Part shown: one piece after another, positions 11,351-24,426 of the stretch
Numbering within the stretch: position 1 is the stretch's first letter
Layout of the letters: the number at the start of each line of letters is the position of its first letter
Source: Arbacia lixula
Lineage: Eukaryota > Echinodermata > Echinoidea > Arbacioida > Arbaciidae
Reading direction: 5' to 3'
DNA length: 64,000 bases
NCBI GenBank assembly: GCA_963669155.1
Contig: OZ022576.1
Span: 3,949,822 to 4,013,821 of the forward strand
The notes under the pieces: generated by a model
What the model was told of the DNA's origin: nothing
Databases searched by the model: none
Seen by the model: only the letters and a program-made list of their open reading frames with translations
Translations under genes and position numbers: made by a program

Positions 11351-14300
11351 AATAATAGACAAGTTTAAGAATTTAGTACAGTCATGTATCAAAAACAATT
11401 TGGTACAACACATGAAAATACAATAAACTTGAGCGATATATAGAAACGGGAATTTCCCGAAGAAATACATGCATGCTGAGAATTCCATACAAGTATGCGT
11501 AAACTTGGGTAACAACAAATTGTGCAAAAAATAATTCACAAAGTGTATTTCTGCTCAGCGTAGTGTAGTGAATCTTCATAGGCAGATCAAGATTTGAGTT
11601 GGAACCAAGTCTTACCACAGCCAATGTTGGAGTTTGCAAATTAAATCGCAATAGAACTATGTGAAGTAGAAGATATATGTTAACAATTAATTGGCAAAGT
11701 TTGAATAGTCAACATTTTTTTGGTCAAGAATTTGGCAGCATATACATTGTGGCTTTGGTAAAATAAAAGTAGAAAATATACATATACATGTATGTTAATA
11801 AATAGCTGGCAAGTTTGAATAGTCTAAACTCACTGTCTATGAACAGAAAAAGCACATTTTTTTTCAAGAATTTGGCAGCACCTTCATTGTGGCTTTGGTA
11901 ACATAAAATACAATAAAAAGTAACTTTAGCAATTTAGATAACTTGAATCTTCCCTTCCTGAGATGTTTTTGGATTTCATACTAAAAGATTCACCAAGAAA
12001 AGAATACATGAAACATTACATTATTCATCCCCATTATTAAGTATTACACAAGAACAACAACAGAGTACATGTATGTAGGCAATGCTTTCGTAAAGGAGTC
12101 TTTGCTCGATATGATGAGATTTTGTTGCAAGGAAGCATGGTCATAAAACTTCATTATAATGAGAATGTATTGTTAGTTTTGTTACTTTAATCAACAAAAT
12201 ACTTTGTAGGCAGATTTACATTTGAGATAATTAGAGGTGAGTTTCATTGTAGCCAATCTGGACCTTTCAACACAAAATCATCACCTGTATACATTTTGAA
12301 ACACAAGAATAATCAACACAAAGTAATTAACAATAAAACTATGTACAAGTTGTATACTTATATATACATGTAGAGTGGGAGCTAGCCTTCATCCGAGTAG
12401 GTGAACGAGGTACCAGCAGCCGAGTATTCAAAAACATGAGAAAGAACCCCACATTTACCAAACTAAACGTCTGGCAGGTCATCTCTGCTGCATAAGGTCC
12501 CTACAGCCGGGGGTGTCCAAAATGAGTGCCGATTTCACAAAAATTTCTATTTTGAATAACAATAGCACATCACAATTTATTTTCTAAACGCACTGAGTTT
12601 GTTGAGTATTACATTGTCTTAACACTTGTACCATTTTGCAATCAGACTGAAATTGAAAAATAATGAAATCTTTCATGAATAGATGTTTTTTCTTCCTTTT
12701 ATCGTGAAATATATTTTTCTCCCCTTTTCAATAATTTTTAATAAATAGTTTTACAAAACATTGATGTTTGCAACTTTTTTTAATAACTACCTTAATGCAT
12801 GTGATTGATGGTGTGAAAAGAAGGGAGTAACATCTTATCCCGAAAAAGAATTATGATTCCCGAATGTTAGGAACGCAATATGGACAAATATCAACAATTT
12901 GTCCCGTAACGGAGGAGAACCACATACCGGCACATGTATTACGAAAGGCCGACACCATGCTATAGCTTCTAGCAGGAAAACAAAACCAGCGAAAACACGG
13001 CACAAGCCGGACAAATCTTCTCTATTTGGTTTGCCTGCTAAAAACTATCACAATTATTCGGCCTTTCGTAATACACGTGCCGTTCTTCTCTGTTACGGGA
13101 CAAATTGTTGATATTTGTCTTGTGTTCCTAACTTTTGGGAATCATAATTCTTCTTCGGGATAAGATGCTACTCTCTTCTTTTGACACCATCAATCACATG
13201 CATTAACATAGTTTTTAGAAAAGTTGCAAACATTAATGTTTTGTAAAACTATTTATTAATAATTATTGAAAAAGGAGAGAAAAATATATTTTGCGATGAA
13301 AGGAAGAAAAAAAACATCTCTTCATAAAAAATTTCACTATTTTTCGTTTTCAGTCTGATTGCAAAATATGGCACAAGTGTTAAGACAATGTAATACTCTT
13401 TACTCAAAATAGAAATTTTTGTAAAATGGGCACTCATTTTGGACGCCCCCAGCTGTAAGGACCTTTTGTAGCAGGGATGACCTGTCAGATGTTTAGTTTG
13501 GTAAATGTGGGGTTATTTCTCATGTTCTTGAATGCTCGGCTTCTGGTACCTCGTTCATCTACTCAGAAATGTCACAGCTGCCTCTCTAAAGGATGGAAAT
13601 AAATAGCTGGCAAGTTTGAATAGTCAAAACTCATTGATTATGAACAGAAAAAGCACATTTTTTTTGTCAAGAATTTGGCAGCTCCTTTATTGTGGCTTTG
13701 GTAACATAAAATACAATAAAAAGTAACTTAAGCGATTTAGATAACTTGAATCTTCCCTTCCTGAGATGTTTTTGGATTTCATACTAAAAGATTCACCAAG
13801 AGAAGAATACATGAAACATTACATTATTCATCCCCTTTATTAAGTATTACACAAGAACAACAACAGAGTACATGTATGTAGGCAATGCTTTCGTAAAGGA
13901 GTCTTTGCTCGATATGATGAGATTTGTTGCAAGAAAGCATGGTCATAAAACTTCATTATAATGAGAATGTATTGTTACTTTGATCAACAATAGACTTTGT
14001 AGGCAGATTTACATTTGAGATAATTGGAGGTGAGTTTTATCATAGCCAATCTGGACCTTGCAATACAAAATCATCACATGTATACATTTTGAAGCACAAG
14101 AATAATCAACAAAGTAATTTACAATAAAACTATGTACAAGTAGAAGATATACATGTACATGGAAGTTAATAAGTAACTCGCAAGTTTGAATGGTCAACTC
14201 TTTTTGTGCGAACAGAAAAGGCAGCATTTTGAATATATATCTGTTGTGAAGAATTTGGCAGCACATATACATGTATTGCATCATTGGAAACATCTCACAC

Positions 14301-14375
14301 AACAAAAACTTCAGCGATTTATAGAACCTGTAATTTCCATACCTGAGAAAATTTTTGGATTTCATATCTAAATGA
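11351..14375. repeat. Diverged tandem array, units of roughly 0.57 kb, interrupted by a foldback
   Basis: Recurring blocks share the order: a CAAGTTTGAATAGTC-like start, then AAGAATTTGGCAGCA, then TTGTGGCTTTGGTAA, then GATTTAGATAACTTGAATC. The two best copies are 11797-12375 and 13598-14160. Shorter or more diverged ones lie at 11351-11670, 11671-11796 and 14164-14375. The foldback at 12392-13567 separates the two best copies. No coding frame is shared by the units. Confidence 0.75.
12392..13567. mobile_element. 1.2-kb foldback (long inverted-repeat) element
   Basis: The left arm begins CCGAGTAGGTGAACGAGG and the right arm ends with its near reverse complement. Pairing continues inward through GGTAAATGTGGGG, AAAATGAGTGC, ACAAATTGTTGATATTTG and TACGAAAGGCC, down to a loop near 12990-13015. 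The arms are about 580 bp with scattered mismatches and small indels. No ORF with recognisable likeness is inside. It is probably a nonautonomous foldback of unknown superfamily; no target duplication was clear. Confidence 0.8.
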
Positions 14376-14646
14376 CACACCACCCATTAGTTTATAGTAA
14401 AGTGAAATCATATGATCTACTTTACTCATGTAACTCGGCAATTATGGTGGCAATTATCATTTATTACAAGTGAATATGCACTTTATGTCTATCACTTGCA
14501 CAACTTTTCAAATGAGAGTTCATGTATTAATTAATTTGTACACATAAAAAAAAGAAACAAATATCACATAAAGACTCATTTAAAGACAGCCTTCTAAATA
14601 CTGTTAAAAAAAAATGTACGTATGATCTTGAAATTGGAATGTATGT

Positions 14647-15694
14647 ACAGTTGGCAGCAACATTATTCTACCCCCCTTATTTTTGTCATTCTGTCATGAT
14701 GAATAATATTGCGACAACAGATTGCTACTGTACTAAACCATTTAGATAGTTTAGAAGACAGTTAATTACTAAAGAATACCAGAGAATACCAAAAAGCATG
14801 TTGCAAAAGTATTCAACCCCCTATTTTACACACAAGAAACAAATGCACAAATGATAATTTAAAAGCCAGTGCATATATTCTGAGGTGGAAGCTGATTTTA
14901 TTTATCCTCCACCTGAAACTGGAACCTTTATAAGCACAACAAAGAAGTTGTAATGTCATTCGACCCAGATGGGTGTGTCTTTTGTGTAGCATCCATTTGC
15001 TGCAATGACTTCGAGCAGAAGAGATGAATAGCCTCTCACAAGCTTCTCACAACGCTCCTTTGGGATGTTGGTCCATTCCTCTTGCGCACCTTAAGTGGCC
15101 ATCACAGTCTCCAGACCTAAACCCAATAGAGAATTTGTGGTGGGATCTGAAGAAAGCTGTTGCAGCATGTAGACCTACAAGCATCGCTTACCTTAAGACC
15201 ATTATGAGAGAGGAATGGGCCAAAATCCCAGAAGAACCTTGTGAGAAGCTTGTGAGAGCTAGGCCATTCATCTCGTCTGCAGGAGGGCTTTGCAGCAAAT
15301 GGATGCTGTACAAAGTATTAAAGACACACTCATCTGGGTTGAATGACATTACAATTTGTTAGTTGTGCATATAAAGGTTCCAGTTTCAGGTGGAGGATAA
15401 ATAAAATCAGCATTCACCTCAGAATATATTCACTGGCTTTTACATTGTCATTATTTGTGCATCCGTTTCTTGTGTGTAAAATAGGGGGTTGAATAATTTT
15501 GCAACATGCTTTTGGGGCGCAAATTACTATTTCAGGTGAGCTATGAAGTAAAATTTGATTTTTTTCTCTGGGATTCTTTAGTAATTAACTGTCTGCTATC
15601 TTAATGGTATAATAGCAATCTGCTGTTGCAATATTATTCATTATGACAGAATATCAAAAATGAGAGGGGGGTTGAACAATTTTGCTGCCAACTG
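14647..15694 (+). mobile_element. Tc1/mariner-derived foldback element, 1048 bp, flanked by TA
   Basis: The termini are CAGTTGGCAGCAA and its reverse complement, each next to TA (14645-14646 and 15695-15696), which is the Tc1/mariner target. The arms pair over roughly 440-490 bp, including CCTCCACCTGAAACTGGAACC and the CACAAGCTTCTCACAA region. The centre and right arm carry the end of a Tc1 transposase. The left arm is an inverted copy of the same 3' part, so the 5' half of the gene is missing. It is nonautonomous. Confidence 0.85.
15085..15310 (+). pseudogene. Tc1-like transposase, C-terminal fragment
   Basis: The frame reads WPSQSPDLNPIENLWWDLKK, the signature around the last catalytic acidic residue of Tc1 transposases. 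A tail like WAKIPEEPCEKLVRA follows. The N-terminal DNA-binding part and the first two catalytic aspartates are absent. The fragment is enclosed in the foldback at 14647-15694 and cannot act by itself. Confidence 0.85.
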
Positions 15695-15741
15695 TATACC
15701 TTAATCAGGCAATACCGGTAGCCTAGAAAACGATATAGCAG

Positions 15742-18700
15742 TTAATCCTTCATATCCTCAACATCATCGTTGCCCTCAATGTGATCATTGCTGACATCTA
15801 GAACAGGGACAGTTGGAACTTTCTGCAAAACAATTAGAGTAATCAAGAAATATTTAAAATTTACTTGGTGCCTATTTCCAAAATCAGGCATATGAGAGGG
15901 GTGTAAAATAAAAGGCCAATCTAAAGCACACAAAATCACATACATGTAAGGCACTCGTCACATGTAACCCGTAAGAAAAAAAAAAAACCCATATAGAAAA
16001 AACGTGTTGACTTTCCCATTTGTTTTCATTTGTTTTCTTTTTCTTTTTTTTTCTTTTTTTTTTGGGGGGGGGGGGGGTGAAGTACATGTAGTTGCTTCAC
16101 ATATAAGACCTTTCTAAATGTAATAGTAATTCTACAATCCCAGATCTGTCATTCAGGCAAGAAATCTTAAATGAAAAATGACGAGTTCGTTTCCCCGAAT
16201 TTGACCCTCCGATGACTGTTATTAAATCTGGGACTTACCATGCCGGAAGAGAGAAGACAATATCCTAGTCAGCATTTTGCATGCAGAGTGTCAGAACATT
16301 AGATTCTGTGTTCATTTTGTGATTTTCTGTTGTTTTGCACCTTCATTTTGAGAAAATTAATATAGCACTTTTTTATAATCTTACACAAAAGTAATTATTT
16401 AATTGGATTCACAGTCTTGTGGTTTTAGTTCGACTGAATAGCATTTTTCTCTTATAGCGTGAAAACAGCACTTACCTTGTGCTTATTCCCACCGGGAAGA
16501 AATGGGGTACGCTTCACATAGTCACCAATCGCTTCCTCCACCTCAGGTTCAGTGGTACCCTCATGGTTTTTCATGCAGGCTCCTAAGGACAAATGTGCAA
16601 ATCCCATGTAACATTACATTAAGATTAGAGTAGAAGTTTGGCAAACCTCCAAATATAATCTTCCAAAAGGATGTGTATAATATACAAATCACTTTTTTGT
16701 AATATAAAAAATCAAAACAAATTTTTGAGCATAGATAGGGAGAAATATTTCATGATATCTTACTTACTAGCTCTCTGACAATGCAAAATCTAATAAGTTG
16801 TCATTCAAAGGCCAATTAACAGGGAACAAAATGTGTCTGCTAATAAAGGGTAAAGAGCTGCTCAAGTTCCTTTATATTTGTTTTTATGGTCATGACAGTT
16901 CGTTAAGCTAGATAAAAGTAGTTGTATCAACGCTTTAGTATCTAAACCGCCAGACATGCTATAGTCAAGATAGTATCAAAAATATGTGATGAAACATCCC
17001 CATACTTGTTGTGGATAAACTATTGGATGTGTGCTGTCCAAATTCTGCACAAAAAGTATGTATTGAGAGCAATACTTATTGAAAAAATCTGATCGATACA
17101 CAGCATAGCCTTTTCCGCAAGTGAGTAAACAGATACTTTTCACGCAGACTCTAGGTGCTAAAGGGTTAATCACTGAATCTTAACACTCACTGACGATGAC
17201 TGGGAAAAACTTGGTCGACTTGAGGGACCTTTTTCCTTTCCTTCCCAGGATGTTGAACTCAGACCAAAGTTGATTGGTCCCCAACTTCTGCATGATCCTT
17301 CTCCCAGTTTGCGATAGCTTACTCCCGCCAACCAGACTCAAGAAAGTTATCTGAAAAATATAAGAAGCCTTGTGAATTACAATGTTGCAGAATTTCCTCC
17401 AAATAAATGAGTTACACCTCTCTTTCATACACAGTACAATGGGGGTTCTTTCAAGATAAAACTTTTCTCTGATGCAGTAAATATTTCCTGACCTATTTAA
17501 AAGATGCACACTTCAAATATATATCACACCAAAACATTACTATATCAGTTAAGGACCTAGGATTTAAAGTGTACCCTGGTCATTGCATTACTTCAAGATT
17601 CTGCATTTACTGCATAGTGCACTACATCTATTTCCTGAGGATCATTTCAACTGGTTGCCTATTAAGCAAACACAATTCAGCTAATCATTATTCCACATAT
17701 GTATATCCTACTGGGTATTCATTCTGAAACTTGAAGTGTGTCATAAGTAAAGATAAAATGCCCTCCTCAAGGTACTGAAATATCAAGATAAAAACCACTT
17801 GGATCAGGCCTCCTACCCCAAAAACAGCCCCCCTTGACATTTTTCGCGATAAATTTGTAACGCGAGAAGATCACGCCGCAACATTTCATGACTTTTTCAC
17901 TTCAAGTCTCACGCAACTTTTAAGACCAAATTTGCGACACGGGGATACACGGTTCCGAAGTTGCGTAACATTTTGTACGTGCATGTCAGACCAAAAATTG
18001 CTCAAAAACGTGATTTCATGTACAAAACTAATGCAAATTCTGTATCTAGCCATAATTCATAAAAGTATCATTATTTTTATTTTTACTGATGAAAAACAAT
18101 AGATTTCATGTTATTTATGACTGAAATAATGTTGCCAATGATTTTCATCGAAAAAAACAATGAAAAACATAAGAAATTCAAAAAACAATAAAATACATAA
18201 GAAAAATTAGATATTGCCATTTTTTAAAATCCTAATTTGATAATAATCCTAAGAAGAGTGTCTGGACTGAAATCTAGCAGTTTTGGGGGTAAATTTAAAG
18301 ATTTACAACCAAATTGTGATTTTATGCATTTAATTAGCATAATTAATTAATTAAAAATAAATTTGAATAATTTTGATGCAATTGACAGTTGAATTGTGGA
18401 GACTACGTCTTCGGTGACGTACGTGCCAATTTTCGTCGCGATCGCGTGATCAACGGTCGAGATCTTAGGGGGGGGGTGGCTGTTTTTGCCCCCCCCCCCC
18501 CCCCCCCCCCCATCCCGGGCTATGCGATTTCAAAATAGCCCGGGCTATATAGGGTTAAATTAAGAAATTGGAAATTATTGTGACTTTTATCTTTTAACAT
18601 GGTTATAAATTAATCAAGGCATGCATCACTTTGAAACTCAGGTTACTTTGTGTATTCCAACTGTAGAAAATGCACATGATTATTCATCTTGTAAAACTTA

Positions 18701-21700
18701 CCATACGACTCTTAAATTCAGCGTCATTTAGCCTCCCTTCCAGCACCTTGAAGTCTTCAATGGTATTCAAAGGTTCACTGAAAGGCTCGCACAAATCAGC
18801 AGAGTCCATGGAGGAAGGTTTGGGCTTCTCCCCCATAGCATTTATTGCTGCCATGATCCTTCTTTGTCCCTCCTCCAGTGCCTGCAGCTTGAGCAGAACT
18901 TGTGTCTGGAAGTCTGGTCAACAACAAAAATGAAAAAAAAAAAGAATAAAATAAATAAATAAATAAATAGCAAGCAAATAAAATGAAAAACAAACAAATG
19001 GGTACACTATTTAGGTCACTAAAAGGCTTTCAGTGCAAACAATGCCATATTCCACATTAATATAGCAGTTGTTCAATGTTATCATTTCAGGAGTGCCATA
19101 ACACCTCTGACAAGTACATTTAAGTGGACAAAGCGCCAACAACCGTAAAAAAAAAAATAATTCAAATACCCTTTTTTTTTTTTGGGGGGGGGGGGGGGGT
19201 TATTAACCTTCATCACATTATGTAAGTGATGGGTCGTACAATAAAAAATGGGAAAACTTTGTCATCAACTCCCATTTGCACAAAATTACCCATAAATGTT
19301 CCATCTAACTCCTGTTCCATCTTAGATAGTGGAGGCCCCTATTTTTTTTTTAATCAATAACAAATTTTAACAAAATCACAGATCATATTTGTAAAATTCT
19401 TTGTGAAAACACTTACATGTACTCTCTGGACGGGACTTTGGGCTGGTGACTGGGGTTCTAACCGTAGACTCGGACTGCAGAGGGGTAATGATGGGGAGGG
19501 ATGGTCCAGGAACATCACGCCAACTGGGTTTTTTTAATAGGGGCATAGCCAGCTCCTTAGGCTTCCCCTGGGTCTTTCGTGGGCTTCGCCTGACAGGTTC
19601 TGGTGTGTCTGACTCCATATCTAGAAAACATCATGAATAATATTAAACAAGACTTGATCATTAAAGACAGCCCGTCCCTTTTTCAGATCATCACAAAACC
19701 ATCGAAACATTGGCAAAACATATAGAGAAGTGTTAGCAAGTTGTATATTCATAATTTGAAACTGATACGTAGTGTAAAATTCAAACAATGCATGTAAACA
19801 ACGTCTCATTAATAGTCTTTACCTCAGGCTCTTAGCAGTTTGTGTTGAAATATTTGCTTTATTGATTCATCTGTTTGTGAAATTATAAAACGCATTATGG
19901 AAGAAATTGTTCTATAGAAGGAATCATCTCCAAAGTTTGGTAATTACTCATAAAAGTAGGATTTCACACATGCATAATAACCACATAGATACTGTAACAA
20001 AGACTAATACTTTTTTCGCAGTACGAAAAAAGTCGGTTTGAAATTTAACGGCTGAAATTTTTACATATACAGAAAGCTTCAACATGCTATATTCTTAGAA
20101 ATGGTCTTGAATCACACTTTCTTTAATTTACGATTGTGATACACGATTTCAAATTTTAAGCTTGCAAAAGGGACGGACAATCTTTAAGCTACATGAATGA
20201 GCCTGTCTTAAGTATTTATATATGCCTGTAACAGGGCCCTGCAGCAAAATAATAACTCTTCCAATTTTGCCATAAATGTACCAATCATCATTTTCTGGCG
20301 CAAACAGAAAACCTAAATTATTTAATCAGTGAGCACAAAGCCTACATGCATGGCATGAATGATTGTGGTGTTTACGTTCAGGAATCAAAATGAATAACAA
20401 AGCTCAGAACAACACAAGAAACAGATAATATGTATGCTCGTCCACATCCAGCACATGAGAGCACCCTGGCCTTATATGCTCTCTTTCCAAATGTTGGCCA
20501 TGTATCATATGGAATTCGGCCTTCAGCAGTGATGCCAACAGAAATACTTCTGAAGATCAGGATCTTAAACTTACCATCATCTGAAGAGCTGAACCTAGAT
20601 GGAGCTTGCCTCTTCCTGGGCCTTTCTTCATCAGACTCTACATTTGACGTTTCCTCTGCCTTCTTGGCAATATTCCTTGCCTTCTCATAGTTATCTGTAA
20701 ACATAATTCATCTTGGTATGAATTCCTGATGGTATACATGTGCAAATGTATATCAGCCATTTCATTAAGAAATTGTGTGATAATATTAAGAAAGATCTGT
20801 GTACCAATACAACAGAAAATACATGTAAAATAAACCAAACAGAAAATTTGTCTCACTTTTCTTTGATTTTGCCTTTTCCAAACAAGAATTAACTGCAACG
20901 GTGATGAGTAAATGTTTGTGTACAATTGTGTGCATGCCTGCATGCAGTGTTGTCATTGTGCAAAATGAAATTTGAAGAAGAGTTTTGAACTTTAAAAGAT
21001 TATATACTTTGGCATAGGGTGTCATTTTTTTTACTAGCTGGTATACATTTTAAATAATGGTTTTGCAGTTATTTTTGGGAGTAAACCAGAGTCAAACAAA
21101 CATGCCAAGAAAGGCAATAAAAAGTTCAAAATTATGTATTACATTGTACCATTTTTTTATCCAACATTTTACATCAGAGGCATCTGGCAAAAACAGTATT
21201 GAAACAGTAATTGAAAGTATTGAGACTTCACAAATAGCTTCAAGTTAAACAAAAAATAATTTGTGAAGGGTTCAGCTCTCATATTTTTGCAAGCTACACG
21301 AAGTTACTGAATCCCTTAAAATAAACCTATTCACATAGAGGTGGGGTAAGATTCATTTGAGTACATGTATACAAGTGCAAAATACTAACCCGTTACACGG
21401 AGTAAACGTATCTCATGCTTTCCCCACGTCTGCGTATCTGGGATCTCATGTTTCTTTGCCTTAGTGGACTGCCTGTGTCCAGGCCAGTAGCAGTACGCCG
21501 CCTAGATTAAAACAAAAAGTCAGCCACAAGCATGACTTACTGAAAAACAAAACAAATTACAAATTCTGAAATGGCTATATAGCATTATAAAAAATCCTAG
21601 GTGTATTGTGTATATAAATCTACCATATTTGAAACTTAAAATGTAACAAATGCAACGTTTGAAGTTTCAATAGTAAATTTCATTTAATCAGCGTTTTATG

Positions 21701-21870
21701 ACCCCTAAATGAAATCGGGTGAATCAGAAAAGGGGGGGGGGGGGGGGGAGAATACATGTACTTGTAAATTGTTGACTTACATTTGAATCTCCATCATTCT
21801 CCAGCCACAAGGTAGAGACCAGTGCAACTGTGTTCTCATCTTTGAATAACACTACAGCATAGTCCTTCAT
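15742..21870 (-). CDS. DUF4806-domain protein, second gene of the DNA transposon (eight exons)
   Basis: Exons on the minus strand are 21781-21870, 21390-21501, 20575-20694, 19417-19620, 18702-18913, 17191-17350, 16476-16582 and 15742-15822. Every junction is GT-AG and all phases fit, giving 361 residues and a TAA. Residues 1-67 (AVVLFKDENTVALVSTLWL, then CYWPG) match the N-terminal region of invertebrate DUF4806 proteins. Residues 68-107 hold an EKARNIAKKAEETS helix and a basic KRQAPSR patch; 108-175 are proline- and basic-rich (RRSPRKTQGK). About 223-332 is DUF4806 itself, with GGSKLSQTGRRIMQKLGTNQ and LGRKGKRSLKST followed by an EEAIGDYVKRTP helix; the tail is acidic. An AG directly precedes the ATG, so a leader exon may splice there. 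Its molecular role is unknown. Given the AACGTT arrays, DNA binding by this protein is a reasonable guess. Confidence 0.85.
17817..18505. repeat. C-rich repeat with inverted ends in an intron of the DUF4806 gene
   Basis: The left end has CCCCAAAAACAGCCCCCC and the right end has GGGGGGGGTGGCTGTTTTTG, roughly its reverse complement. A 25-base C run follows at 18487-18511. The interior is AT-rich and noncoding. It may be a miniature transposon; no target duplication was identified. Confidence 0.4.
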
Positions 21871-22211
21871 CTGTAAATTACAAAACAAACAAGATCAATA
21901 ACTGTTTCTTACATGTAACTCAAAAAAGTGTGTGCATTGCATCTTCGTATACACCCATTGAGGAAAACTATTACATACATACATTGTGTACAGCACAGGT
22001 AAAGAATATCATTTTATAATATGTGATGTGACACTAATGGAGTTGGTAGATTGTAATAGGAGCAACATTTGTACAGGGAATAATTTTCCTTGTATTGCAT
22101 AGCTATTTGCTCTGCAATATTGCTTAACAAAATCAATTTTTGTTTTACATGTACATAGGACCGACTGCACATACTCTGTCGGAAACAAAAAAAAAATTAC
22201 CATTAATTCTA

Positions 22212-24221
22212 TCAGCAATGCAACAAAGCCATAAAGATGAATGTATTCCTGTTGACTTCAACCTTAAGAGCTTTCTTCTTTAGGGATCGGTGTGGGACCA
22301 TCCGCATGCTGGCATTGCGTTTGCTGACCTTGTGGACACCAATTACTTTAGAATCACAAGGTGTTGTGAATGCACTTTCACTGTTGGTGTAGACCCTACA
22401 AAGGAAAAGTTTGTCATCAACTTCGCTGGTTTCATTAGTTTCCTCTTCGACCTCACAGCATGAAGATTCATTGAGGACATAGCAATTATCAGGTTTCTTT
22501 GTAGATACAGCTGAGGTCTTCGGTTGGGTTGGTGCGCTTCGAAACTGTTCAACTTCACAAAGTCTCTTGATAATCTGGACAATGGGTCTTTTGCCAGATC
22601 TCACCAGTTTTTTCATGTACTGCAGGTAATTTTCAAAAGGGAATGCAGCACAAGTGTTGAGGTCTCCAAATGCACGGGCTTCATCTGCCAAATGGATCAT
22701 ACTGTGGACATTGTATACAAGAAATTCCTGGCCATACAATGCACCTCCCTGATCATTGAAGAAAACCAGGAGATCTTCTGCAAAGGCATGGTACTCTGCA
22801 GCAAGTTCTCGGTTCACCAGCAGGCATGTACCAACACTAAGGGCCATGAACAGGTTGTATGAGACTGGCGTCAATACTCCTTTAAGGCAAATTTTACCAG
22901 TATAAAGGAGAAATTGACGCAGCTCTGTTGCCTTCCATCTGTCAATATCACAAAGGTGACGTGGCTTTCGCTGGAAATCACTTGTTATGGAGTCTCTCAA
23001 ACCAAGAAGCTTCTCACTGATGACACCAACTTGCACTGAACTCAATTTGAAATTTAGTAGTCTCCCTTTTCCTCTCATCCATATCAGAATCAACTTTTTC
23101 ATGACACCAAGGCAGGATTGGTGCATATAGTCCAATGGGAAACATTTGACCATATCTATTGGCAGCTGGCAAAGCGGCGATTCAGTGTTATGATGCTCGG
23201 GATACTCTTGTGCCCGAAATGACTCATCCGTTCTTTTTTGAACATTACTAGTCTGTGGGTAGGTCATCCTCCCCTTCCACTCTCCACGCTGAGTACACTT
23301 GTCGCATCCATAGTACCCTGAATACAACTTGGTACCCTTCACCATGGCCTTAGCAGGAGCGTCACACACAATGCACTTTAGGTTGACTTGGATTTCTTTT
23401 CCATCCATGACGAGGCCGTGTGTCAATATACCACCTAGATCTCTGACTGTATCATTGAGAAAATCCAGATTTTGGGGCTTTGAAGAGCCATATGTCAATG
23501 CTATTGGAAAAACATGCACAGGTATAGCATTAGTTATTGAGCAAAGAACTGGCCACAAGCTTTTAGAGGTGTCCTTATGAAGGGGAATTCCATCAATGTT
23601 CATAGCAAGATGGATAATGTTGGTATCTTCCATGTTCCTTTTACATGTCTTATATGCCTTAGACAATTGTTCACGAAATCCCAGGTACACATATTCCATG
23701 CCTGATGAAATGTCAGTCTGAACAGTTTTAGGAGTTTGGAGAAGTGTTCGGGCAGTGGCTGGTAAATCTGGGTGTCCATGTCCTTGTAAGGTTTTTAGGA
23801 GACCATCAACTGCATTATGTTTGACTTGGTAGTCATTCACCCATTTTGCCAACTCATTTCGTAAGTTGACAGGCGGCTCTGCATCCAAATGATCTGAATC
23901 ATTTCCATATTCTGAATCTGATGATAAAACAGGATCTACAGGTACATGAGCATTATCAGAGTCAGAAGATACCGGGGAATCAGCATTCAAATCGGTCCAA
24001 CTATCGCCAGAGTCCTCATCGTTAACGGGAATGGGGTCGTTGATTGCGACTTCCCCATCTGGTTCAGAACGAAGACCTTCGGCATCTTCTAAAAGAGCTT
24101 CTACCTGTATGACATCCCTACTACTGCTAGTTTCATCATCAGGTCTGTTCTTTTGCAATAAACGACGAGCACCCATCCATCTTCTATTGTAATCTTTCTT
24201 CCCTGACCACGATGAACTCAT
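22212..24221 (-). CDS. TNP2-like transposase (CACTA/EnSpm-related), intact
   Basis: This is a single uninterrupted frame of 669 residues. The N-terminal 120 residues are acidic and serine-rich. The catalytic region begins near 200, with D210 in MNIDGIPL and D287 in CDAPAKAM. A zinc-like YYGCDKC (C306, C309) follows, then FPLDYMHQSCLGVMKKL at 361-377, then FPFENYLQYMKKLVRSG with E530. This order matches plant and animal Transposase_21/DUF4218 proteins; D210, D287 and E530 are my candidates for the DDE triad. The end, FIFMALLHC, is like other animal members, so the protein looks complete. A splice acceptor (TTTAG) lies 12 bases before the ATG, suggesting a noncoding leader exon upstream. The protein should cut the element at its CCCAGC ends. 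Confidence 0.9.
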   Translation of the reverse strand: MSSSWSGKKDYNRRWMGARRLLQKNRPDDETSSSRDVIQVEALLEDAEGLRSEPDGEVAINDPIPVNDEDSGDSWTDLNADSPVSSDSDNAHVPVDPVLSSDSEYGNDSDHLDAEPPVNLRNELAKWVNDYQVKHNAVDGLLKTLQGHGHPDLPATARTLLQTPKTVQTDISSGMEYVYLGFREQLSKAYKTCKRNMEDTNIIHLAMNIDGIPLHKDTSKSLWPVLCSITNAIPVHVFPIALTYGSSKPQNLDFLNDTVRDLGGILTHGLVMDGKEIQVNLKCIVCDAPAKAMVKGTKLYSGYYGCDKCTQRGEWKGRMTYPQTSNVQKRTDESFRAQEYPEHHNTESPLCQLPIDMVKCFPLDYMHQSCLGVMKKLILIWMRGKGRLLNFKLSSVQVGVISEKLLGLRDSITSDFQRKPRHLCDIDRWKATELRQFLLYTGKICLKGVLTPVSYNLFMALSVGTCLLVNRELAAEYHAFAEDLLVFFNDQGGALYGQEFLVYNVHSMIHLADEARAFGDLNTCAAFPFENYLQYMKKLVRSGKRPIVQIIKRLCEVEQFRSAPTQPKTSAVSTKKPDNCYVLNESSCCEVEEETNETSEVDDKLFLCRVYTNSESAFTTPCDSKVIGVHKVSKRNASMRMVPHRSLKKKALKVEVNRNTFIFMALLHC

Positions 24222-24426
24222 GTTGCAACAGATCTAAACATGGACATAAAAGGTTACATTAAGTATGGTTTGTTTTTACCAGGTCTAGGAAATACTAAAA
24301 ATGAAATGAATAAATGAATAATATTGATTCTGGTAGATTTTGATACTTGTCATTAAATACGTTTGCCTGTATGAAGGGGGAAGGAGGGGGGGTTCAAAAT
24401 CTTATATACACAACGTAATCAAAAAA

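Noticed and set aside
20378..20704. Separate small genes for each piece of the DUF4806 protein
   Set aside because: The open frames run on past consensus splice donors; joining the exons gives one continuous protein with all phases agreeing.
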